Shown here: positions 23,826-34,594 of the stretch, in pieces
Layout: each line of letters begins with the position of its first letter
How positions within the stretch are numbered: position 1 is the first letter of the stretch
Origin: Cyathus striatus
Lineage: Eukaryota; Basidiomycota; Agaricomycetes; Agaricales; Nidulariaceae
Direction: 5' to 3'
Length of the DNA stretch: 64,000 nt
NCBI GenBank assembly: GCA_025738555.1
Contig: JAOVFP010000022.1
Coordinates: forward strand, 248,001 to 312,000
Position numbers and translations under genes: made by a program
The notes under the pieces: generated by a model
The model's input: only the letters and a program-made list of their open reading frames with translations
Database searches by the model: none
What the model was told of the DNA's origin: nothing

Positions 23826-24909
23826 GTATATATATCAAATATACCAAAAATGCGAAAATTAACCCCAATTAACCATAATTTTGGCAGATCAATTTACTTG
23901 ACAATACCACAATCTGAATATGGATATATAAAGAGGTATCTATACTTGTTCTACATTAAATTATGTGTGGAAACAATGAAATCTGGGTGCAGGAGAACCC
24001 AAACAATTTGAGGGTATAAAAGCATATGTTTTATTATTCAAGCTGTATCTTCCTAACCAAGCCAGGTATATACATATTTAAACCTACATAGCACTTTAGG
24101 ATGTAGTACTATAGATGAGCAAATAATTGTATTGAACAGACAAGATATAGGCTTGCTAGATGTAAAAGAATATAAGCAAAATATGTAAAACAGCATGAAT
24201 TTGTGTTAGAAATTCTACAAGAAATACTTCGAATCACACTTTCATACTATTGGTAGATATAGACATCTACAGTTAAAATGTATATTAAAAATATTGTAAG
24301 CAGTGAGAGTCTAGATGCTGAGATAATGTCCCATGAAGTTTGAGAATTTGGCCCAAAAATGCTTTCTTTTTTGTATTTCAAGCCAAATTTTCGAACTTCA
24401 TTGGATATTATCTCAGTAACTAGACACTCACTGCTTATAATATTTTTAGTATACATTTTAACTGTAGATGCCTATATTTACCAATAGTATGAGGGTGTAA
24501 TTCTGGCTATTGATTGTGGAATGTCTGACACAAATTCATGCTGTTTTACATATTTTGCATATATACTTTTACATCTAGCAAGCTTATATCTTAACTGTAC
24601 AATACAATTCTTTGCTCATCTATATTATTACATTCTAAAAGTATTATGCAAGTTTAAGTATGTGCTTACCTGGCTTGGTTAGGAAGATATAGCTTAAACA
24701 ATAAAACATATGCTTTTCATACCCTCAAATTGTTTGGGTTCTCCTGTACCCAATTTTTATTGTTTCCTCACATAACTTAACATAAAACAAGTATAGATAC
24801 ATCACTAAATATCCATATTCAGATTGTGGTATTATCTAGTAAATTCAGCTGCCAAAAATGTGGTTCATTGGGGTTATCTTCGCATTTTTGGTATATTGAA
24901 TATATACTC
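23826..24909. repeat. 1.08-kb diverged fold-back (inverted repeat, arms about 530 bp)
   Basis: The whole stretch folds around position 24367. For example TACCAAAAATGCGAA near 23842 pairs with its complement near 24881, AACCCAAACAATTTGAGG near 23997 with its complement near 24725, and GCAGTGAGAGTCTAGATG with a near copy on the other side of the centre. The arms have clear substitutions and small gaps, so this is older than the palindrome at 56 kb. It has no coding frame. Confidence 0.82.
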
Positions 24910-25499
24910 GTGGTTTCCAAAAGTGATGGCAAACAACAACAATTCCCACAACGTAATTGGAATGGTTTCTTGAATTGTTTGAGCTGTAGCACATTACACA
25001 CAGCTCTGAATGTCTCATAAATTTGGTTATGTATTCTATATAGTGTAATGTATGTGAATGAAAAATTAGGGAGGTACTTAGTATCTTGGCGGTGTGGTAT
25101 AAGCTATCTTTGTGTGAGGCTGCATTTTATTCAGGGAAATTATTCATTGACAAGCAGAACATTTTAGGAGCTATGGAATTATTTAAAAGCTCTCTGAAAT
25201 TTTACCTGTATATCAAATAACATAACCTCCATAATATTTAGCAATTGCTTCATTATTGCACTGAAAATGAGAGTGATAAGTTGGATCACACATAGCTGAC
25301 ATCTGTATTTCATCTCTTGCCAGTAGATATCTTCCTATATCTGGGTAAATATCATACTGTCTGTACAGGACTATTTTGAAGTATAAATTATATGTATATT
25401 CAGAATTTCTATAGAGATATAACAGTCCATATAATGACTAAACATTTGATTTCTAATTCACTCAGATCTGACAAATAGGATGTCTCACATAAATATCAG
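24910..25499. other. AT-rich intergenic DNA
   Basis: No gene, RNA or repeat was recognised. Confidence 0.5.
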
Positions 25500-25870
25500 A
25501 CCAATATGCGACGTAACGTAGAAAGAAAGACGTAGAGAACAGAAGGACGAAGAAAAGAACAGCTCACCAGTATACGTCGTGCCTGCACTTCACTCGCAAT
25601 ACCCTGTACAACATGTACCCCGCCCCATATCACACAGTACTCCTGCAAATGCTGGTTTCCACTGGATACCCGCGTGGAAGGCCATATTTCATGTTGCAAA
25701 GGTTCTTCAGTCCGCAATGACAGAGCACATCACTGTAGCCAGAGTCATTCGCGTTGTCGTATCCGATTTTGCGCCATGTCTGCAGGGGAAAGTAGCAGGA
25801 TTGCTTTGATCTCTCTGAGACGTCTACAAGAAGTCGGAAGTACCCTGTATGAGAAGTTAGCAGGGTAGGG
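25500..25870 (-). pseudogene. Gene relic, copy 3 of 3 (unidentified)
   Basis: This is the counterpart of the relics at 14.15 and 15.43 kb. The minus strand reads NQHLQEYCVIWGGVHVVQ then GIASEVQARRIL, ending at GTGAGCTG (about 25560). Upstream in another frame is DNANDSGYSDVLCHCG, which shows a frame change between the pieces. It is part of the same duplicated block as the NLR downstream of it. Confidence 0.5.
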
Positions 25871-26651
25871 GGGAGGAGTCGGGCGCGGCAGAGTCAGACC
25901 TTCTTGATCACTGATGTAAGACGCGGAAGTGACTGGTTCTTCATTTCAACAGCCAGAAAGCAGAGATAACTAGACAGCCGAAAGGCTAACAGCGAACATG
26001 GTGAAAGCAGTTGGAATGTAAGCCCATACGCGTAGTTTTGTTGGTCGTTTGTTGGTCGTGGCAGACGATCCCACAAGGGCCACAACCACTCCAAACTCCG
26101 AGCTATCGCCGAATCTTATTTTCATTTATTTTAGAGGTTTCATCTTACTACGATTCCTTAAGTGAGTTGGTTCATAGTGCTCAAATAAAAGCCACATCGA
26201 GGAGACAGTTATCAACGAAGTATATCTTAGAGACCGGACTAGAAAAAAGAGATTGACCACTTCACGACTAATATTTGGACGAGTGGGAAATGGCTTCCCT
26301 GGTTGAGGCCATTATGCGATCTCAGGCTGATGAAACCTCTCACACTTCCACTGACATCAACCCGTTGTAAATATCTCCGCGGGCTGATTCGAAATCATTC
26401 GATTATGCATAAAACGATCATCGATGCACGATAGAAGCTCTGTCTGTGAACTCACTGCTTCGAAAGGTCGGCTGATCAGTCCTGTGCGAACAATACGTAC
26501 TATAAATACATTATCGTAGCAGCAATAAGTCAGTGCCCGCCAGCGAAGCAAAATAGGCGACATTAGGTTTGATATGCGGCATATAAGTAAGTACTACAGC
26601 CAATTGAGACCACCCACGTAACGAACTACACTGAATACTCAAACAGTCATT
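25871..26651 (+). promoter_or_regulatory. Upstream region of intact NLR
   Basis: It aligns with 15831-16836. The string GCGAACAATACGTACTAT about 150-170 bp before the start codon is kept nearly unchanged in both copies, which suggests a promoter element. No coding frame was found. Confidence 0.5.
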
Positions 26652-29038
26652 ATGGCCTTTGCACAAGCACACGACTTTTCGATCAATCAACTTACATTGA
26701 TAGATCAATCAAATAACGCATACATTGATAAACAGGTACTTACTTAAATACTCTACAAAACCCATTAGTAACTCTGACCATTCAGCAGATCAATATGATT
26801 ACAAATCTAATGAGGGATGGGCGACTTTCACCAATTAGTCAAACAGCTCCAAGCACCACAGAGATGTTCACTGGGCAAGAAAAATACCTTGAGGTATTGA
26901 ACAAACACCTCAAGTCTGAGAATGAGACTGTAGCCAGGAAGTACTTTCTCCTCTATGGAATGGGCGGAATTGGTAAAACCCAAATTTGTTTAAAATTTAA
27001 GGATCAGTCTGAGGACTAGTATGTGATCAATTAAATCTAAATGAATTTCTTTATTTATTTATTCATGTACAGCTTTGAATACATATTCTGGATTGATACA
27101 ACTTCTGAAGAAAGTGTCATACAATGCTTTAAAGATCTGTATAAGATTTATCCATCTGCCCAGTTGGGGGAATTTTCTGCAAATGCTGTTCTCACCTGGA
27201 TTTCTTTCTTAAAATGCAAATGGCTGATAATCTATGATAATGCTGATGGTGCTCCAGATCTTGTAGAAAAATTTCTTCCTCCTGGAAAGACAGGAAATAT
27301 AATTATAACAAGTAGAAATCAAGCACTGAGGCAAGTCACTACAAATAAATACTCTATGGAAGTGACAGAAATGAGTCAAGACAATGCCATTGAGTTATTG
27401 CTCAAAGCTAGTGGACTAGAAGAACAGTCTGAACAGTATCAGAATGTATCAAAGGATATAGTTACTGAACTCTATTGTCTTCCACTGGCTGTTGCTCAAG
27501 CTGGTGCCTACATAATGAATGGTAACTGTGACATTACTAAGTATCTGAAAATGTACAAGAAGTACAGAGTCAAACTGATGGATAACAAAGAATTTGAAGG
27601 AGCTTCGAAATATGATAAGACAGTATATGGAACATGGGAGATCTCTTTCCAGAAATTGTTGAGAATGTCAGAAACTTCAAATGATGCAAAAGCTGCCCAA
27701 TATGCTATTACCATCATTAATATTTGTGCCTTTTTTCACTATATGAATATTCCTATAAAAATATTTGAAAGAGCTGCAAATTACTACAACTCAAGTATTG
27801 AGGAATATGTGAATGATGTTAGGCCCATTTATATAACAACTATGAAAAAAGAATTGTTCAATGTAGATGAGGATAATGAATGGGATGAATACCTGTTCAA
27901 TAAAGCTATATCTTTTCTTGTGTCATTTGCTTTGATTAAAAAAGAAAATGGAAAATACTTAAGTTTTCATCCACTTCTTCAGCTTTGGTGCCAAGATAGA
28001 ATACCAATAAAAGAAAGAGCATATTGGACAGCAAGTGCCAGTGGTTTGCTGACTACATCAATATCATATGGAAATACGATTGAAGAATATAAATATACAC
28101 AAGAAATAACTTTACATATACTTCAAATTGTATCAGAAATAAATAATAAAATGGCAAACAGCTATTATTTTGATATATTCAATAAATTTTCAACAGCACT
28201 GGAAAAAGCAGGAAATTACAGAGAAAGACATAATCTTCTCATAAGAATTGTGCAAAACAACAAAGAGTTGCTTGGGGAAAATGATTCTAATACACTTTCA
28301 AGCATGTGTCAGTTGGCAAACACTTATTCTCATCTTGGAAAATGGAATGAGGCAGAAGAGCTGGAGTTACATGTTTTGGAGATACATACTGAGCTGTTTG
28401 GTGGAAAGCACCTATATACACTGAGAAGTATGAACAATTTGGCACTAACTTATTCCAATCTTGGAAAATTGAATGAGGCAAAAGAGTTTCAGGTACATAT
28501 TATAGAGATGTATACCAAGCTGTTGGGTGAGGAGCACCTAGATACACTAAAGAGTATGAACAATTTGGCATTGACTTATTTCAAACTTACAAAATGGAAT
28601 GAGGCAGAAGGGCTGCTGGTACATGTCTTGGAGATACTTACCAAGCTGCTAGGTAGAGAGCATCCAGATACAATGACATGTATGAACAATTTAGCATCAA
28701 TTTATTCTATTCTTGGAAAATGGAATGAGGCAGAAGAGCTGCAGGTACATTTGTTGGAGATATGTACTCAAGTGCTAGGTGAAAATCATCCAGATATACT
28801 AATGAATATGAATAATTTGGCTGGAACTTTTTGTGAACTTGGAAAATTGAATGATGCACAGGAAATGCAGGAACATGTTCTAGATAGATGTTCTAAGCTA
28901 TTAGGTGAAGAACATCCCCGTATAATAAAATATATGACCAACCTTGCAGAAATTTATTCTGCTCTTGGTAAATTTAATGAGGCACTTGACCTGAAGGTAC
29001 ATGCTATGGACATACAAGTTAAATTGATTGGGATTTAA
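26652..29038 (+). CDS. NB-ARC/TPR NLR-type STAND NTPase
   Basis: There are three exons: 26652-26735, 26789-27018 and 27073-29038, with introns of 53 and 54 bp. The product is 759 residues. Residues 1-30 are a short N-terminal piece (MAFAQAHDFSINQLTLID..., ending YIDKQIN). The NB-ARC domain has the P-loop GMGGIGKT (85-92), Walker B WLIIYDNAD (about 155-163), TSRNQALR (184-191), CLPLAVAQAGAYI (240-252) and FHPLLQLW in the winged-helix region. Six 42-residue TPRs fill about residues 503-755. Such proteins oligomerise on ligand binding and act in fungal non-self recognition and cell death. The specific ligand is unknown. The first intron's acceptor is CAGCAG, so one extra Gln is possible. The coding region is almost without CpG. 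Confidence 0.9.
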
Positions 29039-29246
29039 ATATATACCATTAGTATAGGTATCCCCCCAGAAGGGTAAATAGCTATGTAGGAATAGATATA
29101 TTAATAGACAGTCATGTAAAGTGAAAGACAAATAAAGCAAATATACACTGTGTCATGAACCCAGAAATACTTTGAAGATGAATAAAGTGGATTAAGTACA
29201 GCACTTTCAGTTTCTGTTGCAGATAATGGCAAGGAGATTGGACTAT
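29039..29246 (+). other. 3' flank of intact NLR
   Basis: The first 120 bases match the 3' flanks after 1760 and 19297, including GACAGTCATGTAAAGTG and CCCAGAAATACTTTG. It probably contains the 3' UTR. Confidence 0.5.
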
Positions 29247-30002
29247 TTACAGCGCTTTGCATATTGATATAGACCTACGATTTTCTTAGTACACATCTGA
29301 GTTCCACCGGCAGCATGATCCGAGCCAGTCTGCTGGTGGGATCAACAGGCTATTCCTTAAAAGGGTTATGATGCTCGACGTGCCAGTTCTCAATCAACTG
29401 CAGCGGTCTCAAGCAATATGTCCCTTAGTCGTTGGAGACGATGAGCACTGAGGTTTGAGAATGCCACCACATATTGGCATAAGTACCTAGCATTAGTAGC
29501 TCAAGCTTCATAGGAGAGATTGTCAATATGTCTCATAATGCAATCAGTACTATCCAAACCCGAGACCACCTCCAGCTCATCCTCAAGATCCTGTACAACC
29601 ATATCCTCCTTATTATGCCCATAATTCTCCAGAAACACAGCATCTCTTCCGATATACACCTCCCCACATCCTGCAACCTTATCAGCAATTTGTTCTGCCT
29701 CATTTTCTTCACCACCACGAGCAATATCTCCCATTTAATCCAGCTATGTTTCATAACTATGCTCTCCAGGCCAACGGGCCCATTATTCACGACCTTCATG
29801 GCCCAGAATTGAACCCTGCCTAGGTGCAGGATGGGTGAGGAGACATAGCAGCGGTTGGGACACTGCAACGCGGTAGCGCAGTGGAGAGCAGCAGGGCAGC
29901 CAAGATCCAGTGGTTTGGCTGTGGATCCGGCAATGATGGCCGTATAACTCCGATGTATACTAACGAAATTTTAAGTCTATATCAATATGCAAAGCGCTGT
30001 AA
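29247..30002. mobile_element. 756-bp TIR element
   Basis: The ends are inverted: TTACAGCGCTTTGCATATTG at 29247 and its exact complement ending at 30002. The first 28 bases are identical, and weaker matching continues for about 60. CTAT occurs next to both ends and may be the target duplication. The interior has an acidic coding-like minus-strand piece (29501-29734, including EENEAEQIADKVAG and LENYGHNKEDMVVQDLEDEL), but no recognisable transposase. It is probably a non-autonomous DNA transposon. Confidence 0.7.
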
Positions 30003-31068
30003 GCTATGAGATGTATTTATTAGTAAGTACTAAGTACTTCATATTGTGTGCTAAAGCTAACAACTTACTGAAGCTTCTGCTGAATTAAATGGTATTATTC
30101 AAATAACATTGGAGCTTTATTCAGTAGAGCTAATAGCTGTACTGAGAAGTTGTGGAAACAATCTGTTCAAGGGTATTATCATGCTCTATCAATTTGGTAC
30201 CAGGTGTAGCATGTATTTATACTGGAGACTAGCTCATTAATGCAATATTCCTTGCCACCTATGATCCTTATTGTAGATATGTTCTCCTTCTTGCTATCCT
30301 ACTCACCATCTGAAAAAAAAAGTCTGAGATGACCCCTCAATTCAGCTTATTCAGTCAAATTTCAGACTATACTGCAGCCTAATAGTATTTATTTACACTT
30401 TTATCTATGGCAAGCATAATTTAGGTGTGTTTTGTTTATTTCAGCCTAAACAATTTAGATGTTTAAAATTTTTTAAGGTGAGGCATAGAGGGTACCCCCC
30501 TCTACCCCATGTAACAGATTGTGACCATGATACCCCCCTGCAAATCTTAAATTTTCTGAGCCTAATATCAACCTAGATGCGGGTATATATCGCTAGATGA
30601 ACAATCTAGGTATTCTCATTTTCATATACATATCTAGCGACATCTAAGCCCTTGATCACAGTAGACCGGATGCGATGTCCCTATGTAGATAGACTTCTGA
30701 CTGGACATTAGCCTTTAGGCGCCAGTGTGGTCCGTGCGTCATCAAAACCACGTGAACGGTCGGAACCAACAAACACCGACGGACATGTGAAAAATATCCC
30801 TCCCATCCTCGCCCTCTCTCCCCGTGGGGCAATCCTCCTTCATTTCTCAACTCGGTGTATAGACGTCTGTAAAGCCGGTAGATTACAATTAAAACATATG
30901 TATTAGCTCAAGTAATAATTTTGTTGACGCGGTGTTCAGTAAGCGCGATTTTGAAGCCCGAGAATTTGAGCATGTGATTTATGATTCTCACCGAAACGAA
31001 ACCTTATAAGCGTTCCTTCTTCCCTCCACCACCTTCGTCACCTCTCCCCTTTCCTCTACCCTGTCACC
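30003..31068. other. Intergenic DNA and thiolase promoter region
   Basis: It is AT-rich to about 30.6 kb, then CpG-containing. The last 60 bases before the thiolase start are pyrimidine-rich (CCTCCACCACC, CTCTACCC), a common promoter feature of highly expressed fungal genes. Confidence 0.5.
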
Positions 31069-33918
31069 ATGTCCGTATCACCCGCCAAAGCCCGCCTCCT
31101 CGAGAAACACAACGACGATATCGTCATCGTCTCTGCTGTTCGTTCTGCTATCACCAAGGTACGCCCTCACTGTCCCTCTTCTCGCCTCATGCTAACTCGT
31201 ACGAACAGGGAAGAAAAGGAGGATTCAAAGACACCAAGCCAGACCTCATCCTCTCGAACGTCCTTCGTGCTGCCTACGAGCGCGCGAAGCTCGACCCCAA
31301 GCTCATCGACGATATTGCCGTAGGCAACGTTCTCCCACCAGGCGGAGGCGCCTCTGCAGCTCGTATGGCAGCTCTGCATGCTGGCATTCCTGAGGAGACG
31401 AGCATCAATACTGTTAACAGGCAGTGCTCGAGTGGCTTGACTGCTATTAACCAGATAGCAAACGAGATTAGGGTGGGGCAGATTCAGATTGGTATCGGTG
31501 AGTTGAATTTTCTCTTTTTCGTGTTCTAGGCCTTTTCTTTCGTTTTTTCTTTCTTTTTCGAGCGGCGAGTGTGTCTTTGTTCTGCCACGTTATGCCCTTC
31601 GAACTTTTCTATCGCTGCGGTGCTGCTTCATTCAGGCATCCTTCCATGGGCTTGCCAAGTACTTTCTTGTCCTAGTTTCATTCTCTGCGATAGTTCGCTG
31701 CCCTTCTTCTCTTTCCTACCTTGTTCTCTTTCTGCCTTTAGTGGGCGACGGTACCGCTTACGTCGAGAAGCGTACTGTCCGTTGGGTTCTTCAACATCTG
31801 TTAGCATGGCAGGTGTAAGGTCTCTCGAGCAGCGTGCTCATCTACCTCTTCTATTAATGTTTTTCTATTGCTCCTATCTTATCTTTCTTTCTCGCTTGTT
31901 GTACTTTCCTTCTCTTTCATACTTTGTGTTCCTTTCCATTTTTAGTAGGTAGTACCGCCCCTTTCGAGCAGCGTCTTCTTCGTTGGCCTTCCCCCAGAGA
32001 TCTTTGCCCTAAGAGGAGACTCCCTGGTGTAACTATATTCATTTTATGTCTTCTCTTGTTTTTTGTTGTCTTTTCGCCGATCTTTGCGTGGTGCTCCCGT
32101 ATTCTCATTATGACGGGAATAGAGCAGCTTGAGCCAGCGTGCTCTTCTGCCTGGGTCATGTCTAACCACTTCCCCAGGTGTTGCCGTCTTCTATTAACAT
32201 TCTTCTATTGCTTCTATCTCGGGTTCTTCTCTCCCTCTTCGTTTCCATCTTCACCTCTTGTTGTCCTCCTTTGCTTGTTCTACCTCCCTATCTCTGATCT
32301 TCCCCTTGTCTCTCTTCTCTCTTCTCCCATCCTCCCTTCTATCTCTCCTCCTCCCTGTCTTCCAACGTAACCAACCCTTCCCCACAGGTGCAGGCGTAGA
32401 ATCCATGACATTCGGGTACGGCTCCGCCGCCGCCCCCGACGTCTCCGATGAAGTCCTCTCCAACCCCGCAGCCGCAGACTGCCTCCTCCCAATGGGCATC
32501 ACCTCAGAAAACGTCGCCGCAGACTACAACATCACACGTCTAGTCCAAGACGCATTTGCCGCCAACTCATTCGCCAAAGCCGCCAAAGCCCAAAAGGCAG
32601 GCAAATTCCGCGAGGAGATCGTTCCTATCAAGACGAAGATTATCGTTGGCGAGGAGGAGAGAGAGGTTGTGGTTGATGCGGACGATGGGATTAGGGAAGG
32701 TGTTACGGCTGAGAGCCTTGCTAAGCTCAAGCCTGCTTTCTCGAAGACTGGTACCACACACGCTGGGAATGCGTCACAGGTCTCCGACGGAGCAGCAGCT
32801 GTGATCCTTACCACCCGTGCCCTCGCCAAAAAGCTCAACCTCCCCATCCTCGGCAAGTTTGTCACATCGTCCGTAGCTGGTGTGCCCCCGCGCGTGATGG
32901 GCGTCGGCCCTGCGTTTGCTATCCCCAAGGTGCTCGATCTTGTGGGGTTGAAGGAGTCCGATGTAGACTTCTACGAGATCAATGAAGCTTTCGCGAGTCA
33001 GGCTGTTTATTCGATTCAGAAGTTGGGTATTAAGGAGGAGAAGGTTAATTTGAATGGGGGTGCGATTGCTATTGGGCATCCGTTGGGTTGTAGTGAGTCT
33101 CTTTCTTCTTTGCTATTTCGTTTGTTTCGTTATCTTGCCCAAATCCCCCTACTTCCCCTCCTGCCTCCCGTTTTTGTCTCCCACTGTCATCCGTTCCTCT
33201 CGCCATCTCCCGCTCTTCTACGTTATCCGCTCCCTTAACCCTACGTTCTTGCCGTCTTCCTCCCTTCATTCTTCCCTCTCCTTCTCTTCCCTCTCCTTCT
33301 CTTCTTCCCTCTCCTTCTCTTCTTCCCTCTCCTTCTCTTCTTCCCTCTCCTTCTCTTCTTCCCTCTCCTTCTCTTCTTCCCTCTCCTTCTCTTCTTCCCT
33401 CTCCTTCTCTTCTTCCCTCTCCTTCTCTTCTTCCCTCCCCTTCTCCTCTCTCCCCTTCTCCTCCCTCCCCTTCTCCTCTTTGTTCCCTTTCTCTTCATTT
33501 TCGTCCTCGCTGTCTTTTCCATACCTTTGTTCTCGTACCAGCCCGGCACCTTCTACGTTCTTCCTGTTCTCCATGCTTCACTCTTCGTTATCTTCCTCTG
33601 TTGTTCGCTACCCTCGGTTTCCCCTTCCCACCTCCTCGTATCCTTTTCCCCACCTTCCTTCTCAACCCTACGTTCTTCCTTCTTCGTGCCACTTCTTCGT
33701 ACCATCCACCTCCCTTATCACCTACCTTTCCTTCCTCGTTACCTCGTTCGCCTTTCCTACCTCTCGCATCATCATACTGACGTAACCCCGCAGCCGGCGC
33801 CCGTCAAGTCTCAACAGGCCTCTCCGTCGCCAAGCAAAACGACAAGCGCGTGTTCATAACGAGCATGTGTATCGGCTCCGGGATGGGTATGGCCGCTGTA
33901 TTCGTTAGCGAGCATTAG
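31069..33918 (+). CDS. POT1: 3-ketoacyl-CoA thiolase (peroxisomal type)
   Basis: There are four exons: 31069-31158, 31209-31497, 32388-33092 and 33794-33918, giving 402 residues. It catalyses the last step of fatty-acid beta-oxidation, thiolytic cleavage of 3-ketoacyl-CoA. Active-site residues are Cys103 in NRQCSSGLTA, His357 in GHPLGC and Cys387 in SMCIGSGMG. FYEINEAFASQA and the AGNASQVSDGAAAV segment are also intact. The length and sequence resemble yeast Pot1. No clear PTS2 signal is seen in the first 30 residues, so targeting may rely on an unrecognised upstream exon or other means. Intron 1 is 50 bp, but introns 2 and 3 are 890 and 701 bp, unusually long for this genome and rich in pyrimidine repeats. 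All splice sites are GT-AG. A dead copy lies at 8.7-11.0 kb. Confidence 0.92.
33280..33490 (+). repeat. 18-bp pyrimidine minisatellite in thiolase intron 3
   Basis: The unit CTCTCCTTCTCTTCTTCC is repeated about nine times, then degrades into CTCCCCTTCTCCT units. It lies within the last intron of the thiolase. Long open frames across it on either strand are by-products of the 18-bp period. Confidence 0.9.
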
Positions 33919-33984
33919 GTTGCGCAACGTGTGTAGGGGGGTCATGTATGTATTTATGATAATCTGCTATAACGATGCAAAGCA

Positions 33985-34345
33985 TGTATACCATTTATTG
34001 AGGCACTATAGATGGCACTAGTTGTTGTAACTGCAGTCAAAATTAAATTAAGTTAATACTTGAACAAAGCTCTCTGTCTGGGAGTCGAACGCAGATTCCG
34101 CGCCATATTTCAACCCATAAATGATCATGACATGCATGTGTAGTAACCGATTGTACTAAGGGAGAGTTATCAACATAAAGTATGAAATGATTGCAATAGA
34201 CCTCAAAGAAATGGGTCTCAAGTATCTGACTATGCAACCATATACTCACCACCTACTCCACTGCCTCTCTGTATACACTGAATATGCCATATGTATCTAT
34301 ATAATCTTGAATCCATTACATCTCTTACATCTTTATGTGAGTACA
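33985..34345 (-). repeat. tRNA-related SINE-like repeat, copy 2
   Basis: On the minus strand it matches 2785-3145 over its length. It starts about 65 bp beyond the thiolase stop codon. The tRNA-like core (34070-34166) is better preserved here than in the other copy. Confidence 0.65.
34070..34166 (-). other. Degenerate tRNA-like sequence within repeat
   Basis: Read on the minus strand, TAGTACAATCGGTTACTA forms a D-arm with a GG loop and fits the polymerase III A box. GTTCGACTC fits the B box, with a four-pair T-arm around it. The ends (TCTCCCT and ACAGAGA) pair in five of seven positions. The central part is too long and irregular for a normal anticodon arm, so I call it tRNA-derived and not a functional tRNA gene. 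Confidence 0.55.
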
Positions 34346-34594
34346 TATGCAGTCTTAACTGAAGTGATGTTTGCATACCATTATAAAGTCATCTACACAC
34401 AAACGCAGCTTATCCCTGTGTCGGTTCTCGAGCCCAAATCTGTCAAAGGCATCCATAAGTTTCATGGAAGTGGATTGAAGGTATTTTCCAAGTTCTAGGA
34501 ATGGTATAGCGTTCTTGAAAAACAGGTACTTAAGTATGTAATAGTAGAGTTCCACAGGTAGGTTTCTGTATAATGTCATTTAAATTGTTTTGAA

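Noticed and set aside
31069..31158. PTS2 peroxisomal signal in the thiolase N-terminus
   Set aside because: RLLEKHNDD does not fit the R-L-x5-H/Q-L/A pattern.
33241..33574. Lys/Glu-Arg-rich open frames on the minus strand
   Set aside because: They are produced by the 18-bp pyrimidine minisatellite in the thiolase intron.
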